Origin: Frigoriglobus tundricola
GTDB taxonomy: Bacteria > Planctomycetota > Planctomycetia > Gemmatales > Gemmataceae
Length of the DNA: 64,000 bases
Direction of reading: 5' to 3'
NCBI RefSeq assembly: GCF_013128195.2
Contig: NZ_CP053452.2
Coordinates: forward strand, 8,370,001 to 8,434,000
Shown: positions 54,165-63,333 of the stretch, one piece after another
Layout: each line of letters begins with the position of its first letter
Numbering within the stretch: the stretch's first letter is position 1
Position numbers and translations under genes: made by a program
Notes under the pieces: model-generated
What the model saw: only the letters and a program-made list of their open reading frames with translations
Told to the model about the DNA's origin: nothing
Databases searched by the model: none

Positions 54165-54260
54165 GCCGCCGTCGGTCGCTCCGTGCTCCCGGTTTCCGTC
54201 GAACCAAGACGCCCCCCGGTGAGCGCGGTTGGCTACGGTGTCGGCGTCCTTCGGGCCGAG

Positions 54261-55265
54261 CTATGCGCGAACGTACCGCTTTGGGATTTCTGCGCCGGCG
54301 ACGTAGGAAAGTCGCCCGATCTTGCACATCTGATACACGTTGATGCGGAAGTCCGGGCACGTACTCACGAGACAGTACGCGTCCGTCGGGGTGAAGCCGT
54401 AATCGGTGATGAGCCAGTCCATCAAGTTGAACGTTGCGGTTTCGACTGCGACCTCCAGCGGCTTATCCGCGAACACGGAGACGAGCGAGCCGTGCTCCTC
54501 GGCGGAATCCATCCCGGGAGCCCCGCGCCCGGCCTTTTCGATCCGCATCCATGGAATGCGCTTCTGTTTCACCAGGTCCAGTCTGACGCGCACGGTCGCC
54601 TTCGTCTCGGCCGCGGTGCCGGTGAACTCGGTGTCGCCCTGACTGGCGTGAACGTCGCCCAGGCTGAACAGCGCGCCGGGGTGGTACACCGGGAGGTAAA
54701 TCCGGTTGCCCACTGCCGCGTCGCGAACGTCCAGGTTGCCGCCCCACGGCCCCTGCCCGTCCAGGCTCGTGGCGACTTCCCGGTCCGGGCACACGCCGAG
54801 CGTTCCGACGAACGGCGTGATCGGCCACCGGATCGAGTCGCTGAAGTGCAGGGTGCCGTCGCGGGTGGTTCCGCTCGCTCCGTAAGTGTGCTTGAAGATC
54901 TTCGTGGTGTAGTCGCCGGAGAGTTCCGGCCAGCGGGTCGATTCCCCGAGCGGCCCGCGCCGCGGGCCGATCGCGGTCCACGAGTAATCGTCCACGACGA
55001 TGTCGTCGAGCGTGACGACGAGCACGTCGCCGCGTTCCGCGCCGTTGAGGTACACCGGTCCCCCGATCGGGTTGGCCGTCGGTGGAGTGCGGTCGAACCC
55101 GGGGCGCCGCCCGGGAATCGCCTTGTCTTCGGGCGTCTTGAAATAGCCGGTGCTGGCGTCAAACGTTTCGATCTCGAAGGGCTCGCCGCACTCGACCCGC
55201 AGGAGCGGTTCGTCCCGCCAATCGAACGCGTACTTCCGCGATTGCTCGCGCGTGATCCGTTGCAC
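54261..55265 (-). CDS. Acetamidase/formamidase family protein
   Basis: 334 residues. Recognised by NPIGGPVYLNGAERGDVLVVTLDDI, GTLGVCPD, PWGGNLDVRDAAVGNRIYLPVYHPGALFSLGDVHASQGDTE, and the C-terminal TDYGFTPTDAYCLVSTCPDFRINVYQM. These are the typical FmdA/AmdA stretches including the GDVHAxQGDGE-type motif. The enzyme would cleave short amides to acid plus ammonia in the cytoplasm. The start is the ATG at 55265 (QRITREQSRKYAFDWRDEP). Confidence 0.9.
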   Translation of the reverse strand: MQRITREQSRKYAFDWRDEPLLRVECGEPFEIETFDASTGYFKTPEDKAIPGRRPGFDRTPPTANPIGGPVYLNGAERGDVLVVTLDDIVVDDYSWTAIGPRRGPLGESTRWPELSGDYTTKIFKHTYGASGTTRDGTLHFSDSIRWPITPFVGTLGVCPDREVATSLDGQGPWGGNLDVRDAAVGNRIYLPVYHPGALFSLGDVHASQGDTEFTGTAAETKATVRVRLDLVKQKRIPWMRIEKAGRGAPGMDSAEEHGSLVSVFADKPLEVAVETATFNLMDWLITDYGFTPTDAYCLVSTCPDFRINVYQMCKIGRLSYVAGAEIPKRYVRA

Positions 55266-55275
55266 AGTAGTCTCC

Positions 55276-56472
55276 TTAGTGGCGCAAACTCGCCAGAAAC
55301 TGCTGAAGATCGGAACCGGTGTATTTGCGTCCGTTGAAGCTTAGAGACTCTAGTTTGGTGAGATTCGCAAGTGCGGCGAGCGAGCTCTCGTTGCGGAGTG
55401 TAACGAGGTCGAGGTCGAGAACCCGGAGTTGACTCAGTGAACCGATACGGAGGATCGCTGGATCGCCCAATCCAGCACCGGCACCGCACGGACGAAGTGT
55501 AAGATGCCGGAGGTGGGTCAATCGCTCGAGCCCGATGACGCTCTCATCTCCGAACGGAACCATCTTTCCCCAGTATTCCAAATGCTCCAGAGTTGTGCAG
55601 TTCATCAGCGGGACGAGCGACGAAGTGTTCGCAGGGCCAAGAAGGACTTTCTTCAGCTGCGGGAGACCGGACAGGTGTTGAAGGCCGACGACCGTCTCGT
55701 GCCCCTCGCTGATTTCGATCTCCTCCAGTTCTGGCAAGTAAGATAGCAACCGGAGTTCCGCGTCGATTGTGGCCTTTTGGCTCAGCACAGCCTTCTTGGC
55801 CGGTTGAGACGGCCGAAGTGTCCGGTTGTGCCATCCGAGACCACGTAAGTAACGGATGGCAGCCAGTCGCTGTTGTTCTGGGGCGAGCAGTGTGACGTTA
55901 TTAATGCGGCGTTCTTGGAACTCTGCCCACCCGGCGCTATCAATGTCTGCTCCGTGAAGTTCAACGTGCGTCCAGCACGGAAGCGGATCGAGCAGCGCCA
56001 GCCAGGATGGATCGAACGGACAGTCATTGACGCAGAAGGCATCGAGCCACGGCAGCCTGGCTATGTCACACAGCACATCGGGGCCGAGTGCGGACTGGTA
56101 GATCTCGATTTCTCGAAGGCCCGGAAGGCAACGGATGATTGCAAAATCCGCCGCGTCCGCAATTCCTCCGATCCCCAGTTTCTCTGGGAATCCCCGGAGG
56201 AACTCCACACACATTCCCTCTTTTTCGAACGGTGCAAAATGAGCGGTAAACTCATCCTTGTGACCCCTCAGAATTTCGCGCTGCCTATTCAATAATTGTT
56301 GGTATTCGTCTGTTTCTTTATTATCATGTTTGTAAAGTTCGGTTTGGACGCGAATGAACTCCGCCCGCTCCGGCCGGCCGTGTTCGTCGAGCCAGTCGGC
56401 GTAGACGAGGCGGGGCGTGTCTTCGTCCGGTTCGGCGTGGATCGCGCACAGCAGCGCGGCTTCGTCGCTCAT
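55276..56472 (-). CDS. TIGR02996-domain leucine-rich-repeat protein
   Basis: 398 residues. Residues ~1-45 (MSDEAALLCAIHAEPDEDTPRLVYADWLDEHGRPERAEFIRVQTEL) match the TIGR02996 repeat-companion domain, common in planctomycetes. The remainder is an LRR-like solenoid (LPGLREIEIYQSALG, LPQLKKVLLGP, CTTLEHLEYWG, LTHLRHLTLRPCG, LSQLRVLDLDLVTLRN, LTKLESLSFNG). Cytoplasmic, no signal. Base use is less GC-rich than its neighbours. The 10 bases to the amidase gene suggest co-transcription. Confidence 0.9.
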   Translation of the reverse strand: MSDEAALLCAIHAEPDEDTPRLVYADWLDEHGRPERAEFIRVQTELYKHDNKETDEYQQLLNRQREILRGHKDEFTAHFAPFEKEGMCVEFLRGFPEKLGIGGIADAADFAIIRCLPGLREIEIYQSALGPDVLCDIARLPWLDAFCVNDCPFDPSWLALLDPLPCWTHVELHGADIDSAGWAEFQERRINNVTLLAPEQQRLAAIRYLRGLGWHNRTLRPSQPAKKAVLSQKATIDAELRLLSYLPELEEIEISEGHETVVGLQHLSGLPQLKKVLLGPANTSSLVPLMNCTTLEHLEYWGKMVPFGDESVIGLERLTHLRHLTLRPCGAGAGLGDPAILRIGSLSQLRVLDLDLVTLRNESSLAALANLTKLESLSFNGRKYTGSDLQQFLASLRH

Positions 56473-56602
56473 CGCTCACTCCGTTTGCGCCGTCATAGCT
56501 TACTCGCCTGTGCTACGATCCGCCTCAACAGATTCGCGCAACAACGACAACGGGCGGAAGTGGTCGCCACTCCGCCCGTTGCGAATGTTTTCACCGGTCC
56601 CG

Positions 56603-58492
56603 TTATGGTGCGGCCTTCTTCACTTCGGCGTTGTTGAGCAGGTACTTTTGGCGCTGTTCCGCGAACGCCCGGAGGTTCATCCCCTGCGGACCGCGCCCGA
56701 AGCCGCCACCCGGAGCGGTCACCAGCGGCGCGTCATCGGTGTTCTTCTTGAAGTCTGCGAACGAGTCGAGCTTGCGAGTGTCGGCCTCCACGTCCTTCTC
56801 CACCAGCTTGCGGTACTGCGTGACGACCGGACCGAGCTTCTTCCAGTCGAGCGCGTCCTGGGCGATCGTTTTCACGTGGGCGAGGTACTTCGCCTTCAGT
56901 GCCGGGACCGCCAGGATCTTGCTCCGGAGCGGCTTGCTCGTGTCGTTCAGCCCGACGAGCGGGTCGAGTTCGACACCGAGCCCGCCGCCCGGGCCGCCGA
57001 ATCCGCCACCCGGAGGACCGAACCCACCGGGGGGGCCGAACCCTCCGGGCGGAGGGCCGAACCCGCCACCCGGTCCGCCGGGGCCGCGGTCCTTCATCTC
57101 TTGGAGCGACTTTTTCTGCTCCGCGGTCAGCACCTTTTCGAGCTTCTGATCCACTTCCTTTTGAATGTCGGCGAGTTGCTTTTTCTGTTCGTCGGTGAGC
57201 TGGAGCATCATCTGGACGGGCGGTGGGATCAGGTCCCCCGGCGCCGGCCCCGGGACGCCGAACCCGCCCCCCGGCCCGCCCATGCCGCCCATTCCGGGGC
57301 CGCTCGCGGGACGGAACGCCTCGTTCATGTCGTGCGGGATGACGTGGAACCGGCCCTTGTCGTCCAGGTACAGGCTGTAGTCGCTGGAGCGAATCCAGTA
57401 GCCGTCGCAGTTGATGAGCGTCGCATCGAGCGCGAGGAACCACAAGACGCTGTCGATGTCGAGGATCGGCTTGAGGGCCGCTTCGAGCTGGTCCGCGGGC
57501 GTCTGGTTCAGCACCTTGCACAGGTTGATGAGCGCCTTCCATGCCGCCTCGTTGTCCTGGCCCTTCATCTCGAAGGCGCGCTTGTACGCCGCCACGTCCT
57601 CCCCGAAGTACTCCAGCCCGCCGCGCCCGCCGGGGCTGCCGCGCACCTTCCACCGCGTGCCCTTGGTGGTCTTGAAGTGCTCGGCGAGGAACACCTTGTC
57701 GAACTGCTGAACGTTCGGGTACACGCCCCAGTACTCGCCGTTGATCACCACCTTCACGAAGTTGGCCTTCGGCGTCGGGGTGTACCGGTTGGCGATGTGT
57801 GAGTACAGCACGGTACTCATGAGCGCCGGGTCCTCGTGGCCGTTGAGCAGGTTCAGCGTCTTGTAGCCGTAGAGCCGCTGTTTGTCGTCGGCCGTGCCGA
57901 ACGACAGGTTCAGCGACCGCTTCGAACCGGCCGGGACCATCCCGTATGACGACATGCCCCGGAACCGGACGCCCACGTTCGGGTACTTCTTCCCGTCCAC
58001 GGTCACGGTTGCGGGAACGTCCACGTCGGTGCCGTGGAAGTCCTGAAGCTCCGCCTCCCAGTCGGCGCTCTCGAAGTCGATGAAGACGGTGCGGAGGACC
58101 GCCGGGTCGTAGAGTTTCGCCTCCGGGTAGTTCGCCACCTCGGCGGGCGTCACCTTCGGGCCGGGCTTGCCGCCCTCGCCGCCCTTCATCCCGAAGCCGC
58201 CCATCGGGCCGCCGAACCCGAACCCGCCGCCCTTTTTCGCGGCCGCCCGCGCGGCCCTTCGCTCCTCGGCGTTGAGCCAGCCGTCCTTGTTCGTATCGAA
58301 CTCGTCGAGGATCTTGCGGGTCTCTCCACCCGGCGGACCGAACCCGCCGGGGCCGAATCCACCGGGGCCGAACCCGCCCTTACCGCCCTTGCCGCCTTTG
58401 TCCGGCGGCTGGCTCCAGGCGGACGGGGCGCAGCACGCCACCAGCGCCGCGGCGAACACGCCCGCGGTCACAGCGAATACCTTTTGGTGCAT
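56603..58492 (-). CDS. CotH-kinase-like exported protein with EF-hand
   Basis: 629 residues from the ATG at 58492. Signal peptide (VFAVTAGVFAAALVACCAPSAWS). A Gly/Pro/Phe repeat region (GGFGPGGFGPPGG) precedes an EF-hand-like Ca site (DTNKDGWLNAEE). Then comes the CotH fold: GVRFRGMSSYG, KRSLNLSF, YGYKTLNLLNGHEDPALMSTVLYSHIANR, YWGVYPNVQQFDKVFLAEHF and YSLYLDDKGRFHVIPHDMNEAF with the HDMNE metal motif. A second Gly/Pro-rich stretch and a helical tail follow. CotH proteins are atypical protein kinases. Groups with DUF4956 and VTC genes downstream of it here. Confidence 0.9.
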   Translation of the reverse strand: MHQKVFAVTAGVFAAALVACCAPSAWSQPPDKGGKGGKGGFGPGGFGPGGFGPPGGETRKILDEFDTNKDGWLNAEERRAARAAAKKGGGFGFGGPMGGFGMKGGEGGKPGPKVTPAEVANYPEAKLYDPAVLRTVFIDFESADWEAELQDFHGTDVDVPATVTVDGKKYPNVGVRFRGMSSYGMVPAGSKRSLNLSFGTADDKQRLYGYKTLNLLNGHEDPALMSTVLYSHIANRYTPTPKANFVKVVINGEYWGVYPNVQQFDKVFLAEHFKTTKGTRWKVRGSPGGRGGLEYFGEDVAAYKRAFEMKGQDNEAAWKALINLCKVLNQTPADQLEAALKPILDIDSVLWFLALDATLINCDGYWIRSSDYSLYLDDKGRFHVIPHDMNEAFRPASGPGMGGMGGPGGGFGVPGPAPGDLIPPPVQMMLQLTDEQKKQLADIQKEVDQKLEKVLTAEQKKSLQEMKDRGPGGPGGGFGPPPGGFGPPGGFGPPGGGFGGPGGGLGVELDPLVGLNDTSKPLRSKILAVPALKAKYLAHVKTIAQDALDWKKLGPVVTQYRKLVEKDVEADTRKLDSFADFKKNTDDAPLVTAPGGGFGRGPQGMNLRAFAEQRQKYLLNNAEVKKAAP

Positions 58493-58565
58493 GGGGGATG
58501 GAACCTTTCGGTGATGAAACGCGAACACGGGCCGCCCGGTGGCGGCCGCGTGCGCACGCCACCGA

Positions 58566-59327
58566 TCAGTTCTTTTCGCCGTCGGGGTCGGCCTTCCACT
58601 CGACCCCTTGAACGCCATCGGCGCGGTTGAGTTCGCCCACGAGTGCCAGTGCGGTCACGCCGGGGCGGAGCCGGATGGCGTAGGTGAGGTCGAGGGCCGT
58701 TCCCTGCCGCGCCGTCGCGACGGCCGTGCTCCGGACGTCGTCGGCGTGCTTCTCGAGGATCATCGCGACGCCGGTCGCCAGCTCGGCCCCGGTCCCGACG
58801 CGGACGACGAGTGTGGTCCGCGGGCCGCGCGAGCGGGTCCGTTTATCGCCGCTGCGGCCCCACCACGACAGGAGCCCCGCGACCAGGCCGACGATCGGGA
58901 TGCCCATTGCCGCGACGGAGTAGGCCCCGGCCCCGGCGGCCATGCCCACGACCACGGCGAAGATCACGAACGCGGTGTCGCGCGTGTCCTCGACCACGGT
59001 GCGGAACCGGACGATCGAGAGCGCCCCCACGAGGGCGAAGGCCCGGGCGATGTTCGAGCCGATGACCATGCTCACCATGCCCAGCAGGATGGAGAGCAGG
59101 ACCATCGTGGCGACGAACGACGCGGCCTCCGACCGCTTCTTCCGCTGCGTGAGGAAGTACGCCAGCCCGGCGGCGAGCCCGAACGCCGTCGCCAGCCCGA
59201 GCCGGAGCAGGATGTCGTCCCAAACCGGGCCGGTCGCCTCGAACGCGGTGGCCCCCGAAAACGGCGACGCGTCGGTCGCTTGCGTGTCGCCCGCGTGGCG
59301 CACCGCCTCGCCCGCGTGCTTAGACAT
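58566..59327 (-). CDS. DUF4956 membrane protein
   Basis: 253 residues from the ATG at 59327. Membrane helices near residues ~40-160 (LLRLGLATAFGLAAGLAYFL; ASFVATMVLLSILLGMVSMVIG; AFALVGALSIVRFRTVVEDTRDTAFVIFAVVVGMAAGAG) include the diagnostic GALSIVRFRTxxxDxRDTAFVIFAV. The C-terminus is soluble (TTLVVRVGTGAELATGVAMILEKH...). DUF4956 proteins commonly travel with VTC polyphosphate polymerases. The start overlaps the end of the VTC gene by eight bases. Confidence 0.92.
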   Translation of the reverse strand: MSKHAGEAVRHAGDTQATDASPFSGATAFEATGPVWDDILLRLGLATAFGLAAGLAYFLTQRKKRSEAASFVATMVLLSILLGMVSMVIGSNIARAFALVGALSIVRFRTVVEDTRDTAFVIFAVVVGMAAGAGAYSVAAMGIPIVGLVAGLLSWWGRSGDKRTRSRGPRTTLVVRVGTGAELATGVAMILEKHADDVRSTAVATARQGTALDLTYAIRLRPGVTALALVGELNRADGVQGVEWKADPDGEKN

Positions 59328-60180
59328 CAGCGGCCTCCCGGTCCCGGGCCTGCGCACCCGCGCTCTCGGCAGGAGCGGCCACCGGAACCAGGCCGGTCGA
59401 CAGGACAAAGTTCCGGTACTTCGAGAACCGCGCGGGCACCAGGTTCAGGTCCGCAACGATGCCCTTGAGCAGCGCCGGCATCGCGGTCCGGAACTTGAAC
59501 TCGCAGACCACCCGGTCGGTCAGCACCGGCGCGCCCGTGCCGACCGCCTCCAGCGCCCATTGGTCCGCCAGCACGCCGCGAATGTTCCGGTCGAAGGTCA
59601 CGCGCACCGTCCCGCCGTCGGCGGTCCCCAGGTACGCGACCCGCTCGTAAGCGACGCGGCAGATCGGCCGCAACTGCTTCTCGATCAACTGACTGTGGAA
59701 CCACTCGCCGGCCCACTCGCCGTTGAGCGCCGCGGCCGCCAGGTCGGCCACCTCCCGCGCGTCGATTTTGCTCCGGTGCTTGCGCACCTTGTCACCGTTC
59801 TTCGACTTCCGCTCCACGAACACCGGTCCGGCCGCGCCGTACCGCCGCACGCGGAACTTGTCGCGGTCGTAGCCGTCCGTGCGGTGGAACACGTCGAACG
59901 TCGGCGTGTCGGTGTAGACGCTCGTCGTCTGGTACGCGTTGCCCCGCGCGGGGTCGGCGTACGGGTCGAGCGCGAGGTGACCGGCCACGCGGCCGACGAT
60001 CTCGCGGACCTGATCCTCCCCGAGCAGGAACTTGACCTCGTACGCGGTCGCGCTACCGGCCTCGGTGTCCGGGCCGAACAGCGACGGTGATTCCAGAACG
60101 GACGCGGGCTCGCGTGGGGTCGCTGAAGAGCCACTCGTAACCGCTCCCGTCATGGAATCGAACAGGTCCGACATCCTCAC
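59320..60180 (-). CDS. VTC-domain polyphosphate polymerase family protein
   Basis: 286 residues. VTC (vacuolar transport chaperone) CYTH-like tunnel domain: AYEVKFLLGEDQVREIVGRV at the N-terminal start, YQTTSVYTDTPTFDVFHR, FRVRRYGAAGPVFVERKSKNGDKVRKHRSKI, ADQWALEAVGTGAPVLTDRVVCEFKF, and MPALLKGIVADLNLVPARFSKYRNFV. The basic Lys/Arg and acidic residues that line the polyphosphate tunnel are present. It probably makes or handles polyphosphate. First gene of the VTC-DUF4956-CotH set. Confidence 0.92.
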   Translation of the reverse strand: MRMSDLFDSMTGAVTSGSSATPREPASVLESPSLFGPDTEAGSATAYEVKFLLGEDQVREIVGRVAGHLALDPYADPARGNAYQTTSVYTDTPTFDVFHRTDGYDRDKFRVRRYGAAGPVFVERKSKNGDKVRKHRSKIDAREVADLAAAALNGEWAGEWFHSQLIEKQLRPICRVAYERVAYLGTADGGTVRVTFDRNIRGVLADQWALEAVGTGAPVLTDRVVCEFKFRTAMPALLKGIVADLNLVPARFSKYRNFVLSTGLVPVAAPAESAGAQARDREAADV

Positions 60181-60719
60181 CGCTCCTTCACCCGTTTTTC
60201 ACACGGGGAGTTAGAGTACCAAACGTCACCGCTCGCCCGGCCGCGACAGGACGGACGGCGGAACTCTCTTAACTGGGGTGTCGCTCCATGCCGGCAGCGA
60301 CGGCGGAAGAGGGGGACCGATCCACAGTTGAGCCAACAACCTTGAAGAATACCCGAAACACACCCATCGAGTCTACCGCTCCATCGGGTGGCGGAAGAAA
60401 GTTTTTCACCGGTGGTTACAAACTGGTCACGGGCGAAAGTCGAAGGCGGGCAACGGGAAAGGTCTCCTTCACCGGGGGCTCATCGTTTGTTTATAATGAT
60501 GCTTGAATGTCGGTATGCAAATTTTGTCTCGTCGTAACGTGATGATGCCAGTGTTTGGTCCGTGCTGCGGGTCCATGTGCTTTCGTTAAGAAGCACCGGG
60601 CGCTGAAGCATAGCCCAAAGTCCTCACCTGAACCGATGATTCGAGGTTGAGAAACTACGGTCTCATTCACTCGCCTCTCTCGCGTGCTTCGTCGAATTTA
60701 AAGGCCCGGTGTTTCGAAC
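60181..60719. other. Interval without a supported gene
   Basis: One short plus-strand frame (60288-60506, 72 residues, Lys/Thr/Gly-rich) could be a gene but has no supporting pattern. A TATAAT hexamer at 60493-60498 with TTCACC 19 bases upstream could be a promoter, but no product downstream is recognised. Confidence 0.4.
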
Positions 60720-61787
60720 CCTACATCGTACGTGCCGGGTTCCTTAAGTGGGCCGTGGTGCCCCCGCCTCTTGAGATGACTTTTGAGAAAATCGGGCTGC
60801 CGCACAAGGCCAATTTGATCGACCGCCCGACCGGGCACGTCGGCAGATCGAGGGATCGAGGGGAGGGAGTCTCTACCACCCGCTTCAGGAACTGCGTCCG
60901 GTTGCTGGCGATCTCGGGGCCGTTGTCCAGTTCGATGTGCAGGCGTTTCACACCGGGGTGGACCGCTTTTTCCGCTCCGTCCACCACTGGTCCAGCTCAT
61001 CGACGAGGAAGTCGCTGGCCTCCCGCGAGTGGCCGAACAGGAGCCACGGCTGGTGGATCGGCCCCGCCCCGCGGTTCAACTCGAGTACCCCGAACGGCAC
61101 CAGGATGGCCTCCGGAGCCATGTCACGGTCGAGCGCCTTCACCGCCCCATCGCTCCGCGCCTCGCCGCCGCGGGGAGAAGTCGCCGACTTTCACTTTCGC
61201 CTGGGTATCGAAGGAGATCCTCAATGTGTCCGGGTCGGCCGCCGAGTCGATCCGGGACTCCTGGACTTGGGCGAAGATGGCGTCGGTCTGGGGCACCTTT
61301 TTTGCGGCCGGGCTTTGAGTACCCGGCGCCACTCGTAGCCGAGGCGGTCAAGGACGTCGCCGATGGTCTGACGGGTGGGCGCCTTCCCGTTCAATTCTGG
61401 GATGGCCAGGAGGGCCTCGCGGACGGCCGTGGCGGTGATCCGGGTGAAGGCGAACGGGGTCTGGAATTTGGGGTCGGCCTGGGCGTGCGGATCGACCAGC
61501 CGGCGGATGTGCTCCTCCAACGCCGGGTGCTATTGCTCCGTGGTCGGCCGCCCCCGCGACACGAAATCCTCGACGCAGCGGATGCCGGAGCGGAGTTCGT
61601 TACGGCCGGTGTCGACGGCGTCGCGTCCCCACCCACGCCCTCACCCGAATGTGGTTTCGGCGAGGCGGGCCGAACTGCGGCAGTACGCGTGGGCCGTGTC
61701 GGCCTGGATCTGCCGCCGCTTGTGCCCGGTGAGCAAGGTCGCCGCCAGCAGAATCGCCCGCCGCGCGTCGTCCGTGAGATCCGCCAT
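60720..61787 (-). pseudogene. Decayed ISAzo13-family transposase
   Basis: Pieces of one transposase are scattered over several minus-strand frames, in the right order: ADLTDDARRAILLAATLLTGHKRRQIQAD (from 61787), then FAFTRITATAVREALLAIPELNGKAPTRQTIGDVLDRLGYEWRRV, then SFDTQAKVKVGDFSPRRRG, KALDRDMAPEAILVPFGVLELNRG, FGHSREASDFLVDELDQWWTE, and LHIELDNGPEIASNRTQFLKRVVE. The D..D pattern (SFDT, ELDNGPE) is that of DDE transposases of this group. At least three frame changes and a broken C-terminus mean it is non-functional. Confidence 0.75.
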
Positions 61788-62440
61788 GACCGCTTCCTCC
61801 GTGAGGCGCGCCTTGGAGCTGATAGGATGCTGGTAGATCACCATCCCGCGACGGCCCAATTCCGTCACCCCTCGCTCCCGAGCGAGATCCCGGCCGATCC
61901 GCGCGGCGAGACGGAGCGACACCCGGCGCAAGCCGCTCTTCTCGGGTGGGAGCCCATTCGGCTCATTCCTTTGACCCCCCGCGACGGTACCGCACATTCG
62001 GCCAGGAAGTGGGCACACCTGTTCCTTGCAGGCCGTGCAGCGGAAACGTCCCTGACGAAACCGGCGGTGCGGGGCCACTGTACTGACTGTTCGACGGCGC
62101 CCAACGCGGGGAACTATCGGTCCCTGTGAAGAGTGGCACTGCCACTTCGCCGACTGTGTACTTCACCGTGCCCGTAGCGCGCTCATGTCCGGCGCAGGCC
62201 GCCACGGCAGCCGCGCACAACTCATTAAAGCGGCAGCGAGTCGTCGGGCACGAACCTGTTACCGGAAAGCGTGGCAAGGGAAGGTTCGCAGCGAGCCGTC
62301 ATCGATTTCCTGTTGGGGGGGAGTGATGAAAAATCGGATGCGGTGAGTGGGAATTCTCATTTATTTTCTCACAGCGCGGCGGTTTTCATCAGAGGTCGTT
62401 ACTGAAGCGGAGGAGAGTTGCCTCAAGCCGAGGGCACAGC
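61788..62440. other. Interval without a supported gene
   Basis: Frames here do not read as proteins. A weak CACTTC-type sequence follows the transposase remnant, which may mark the old end of the element; terminal repeats are not recognisable. Confidence 0.4.
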
Positions 62441-62701
62441 ATGAATTTCCGCGCGACCTGTTGGCACTGTCAAACCGGTTTTCCGTTCGATCTGGAACAG
62501 ACACCCGTCCAGCGAGGACCGGCGAAGCGCCCTCATCTGGGGAAGATCATCGCCTTCTACCCGACCTGTCCCCGGTGCCAGGCGACAGTCGAAGTGACTC
62601 AGGCCGTTCTGACTGTCCGCATGCTGACTCTCGAGACGTCGGACGGTCTTGATGCGACACCCAGTAAGTCGAACCTGGCGCGCGCGGAACGAACGACGTG
62701 A
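62441..62701 (+). CDS. Small zinc-ribbon protein
   Basis: 86 residues. MNFRATCWHCQTGFPFDLEQTPVQ...GKIIAFYPTCPRCQATVEVTQAVL has two CxxC knuckles (CWHC and CPRC), a typical single zinc ribbon. The tail is polar. Unknown function; such proteins often bind nucleic acid or partner enzymes. No strong ribosome-binding site, but the ATG directly precedes the first knuckle. Confidence 0.65.
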   Translation: MNFRATCWHCQTGFPFDLEQTPVQRGPAKRPHLGKIIAFYPTCPRCQATVEVTQAVLTVRMLTLETSDGLDATPSKSNLARAERTT

Positions 62702-62802
62702 CTCCAGCGAGGTCGGCACTCCGACATCGCTCGCGTAGGGTGTCAGACTTTTGGGGTCCGTGGGGGCGATCGCGACTGTGAATGGGAACGGAGCCGTGCG
62801 CA

Positions 62803-63333
62803 TTAATTGGCGCCGAACCGGGTTCGCGTCCGAAACGCCTGAGCGGGTGCGGGGGTCGCGGCCCGGCTCTCGAGTTCGACCCGGCGAGCGGATAGCGCGG
62901 TCGCTCGGGACGTGTCCCCGCGCTCCCGCGCTGCGTCCGCCAGTTGGTCGATCTTTTGGAGGAGGTAGACGGCGATCACCTCACGATCGGTCGCCGTCGG
63001 GGAGACCAGTGCGAAGCTCTGATAAGAGCGTCGGACCGAGAGGAACCATTCGGGTGCGGCCCGAGCGAGGGGTTCGATGGCACCGATCGCCTCATACAGG
63101 GTGAGACGACCCTCGCCCAAGCGGGCCGCAACGTCCTCGGTCACTGCGGCGCGCAGCCGGCTCGATTCACCCTGCTCCTCGAGGTCGAGCCGCCGGTCGT
63201 TCGAGTCCCGAAGCGCTGCTTCGCCCGTCCGATTCCGACTATCGATCGCGAACCACCTCGCAGGCCGTTGAACGACCCCCGTGAATACTAGCGCTGTGGT
63301 GATGAGGACGATCGAGACGATCGTGAAACGCAT
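62803..63333 (-). CDS. Small membrane-anchored/exported protein, unknown
   Basis: 176 residues. An N-terminal hydrophobic segment (FTIVSIVLITTALVFTGVV) acts as signal or anchor. The rest is charged and mostly helical (RDSNDRRLDLEEQGESSRLRAAVTEDVAARLGEGRLTLYEAIGAIEPLARAAPEWFLSVRRSY...LLQKIDQLADAARERGDTSRATALSARRVELESRA). The style resembles planctomycete regulators of the sigma/anti-sigma gene neighbourhoods, but no family can be named. Confidence 0.65.
   Translation of the reverse strand: MRFTIVSIVLITTALVFTGVVQRPARWFAIDSRNRTGEAALRDSNDRRLDLEEQGESSRLRAAVTEDVAARLGEGRLTLYEAIGAIEPLARAAPEWFLSVRRSYQSFALVSPTATDREVIAVYLLQKIDQLADAARERGDTSRATALSARRVELESRAATPAPAQAFRTRTRFGAN

Noticed and set aside
60493-60498. 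TATAAT as a promoter for an unknown RNA
   Set aside because: The -35 is poor and no gene or structured RNA was recognised downstream; noted only in the interval entry.
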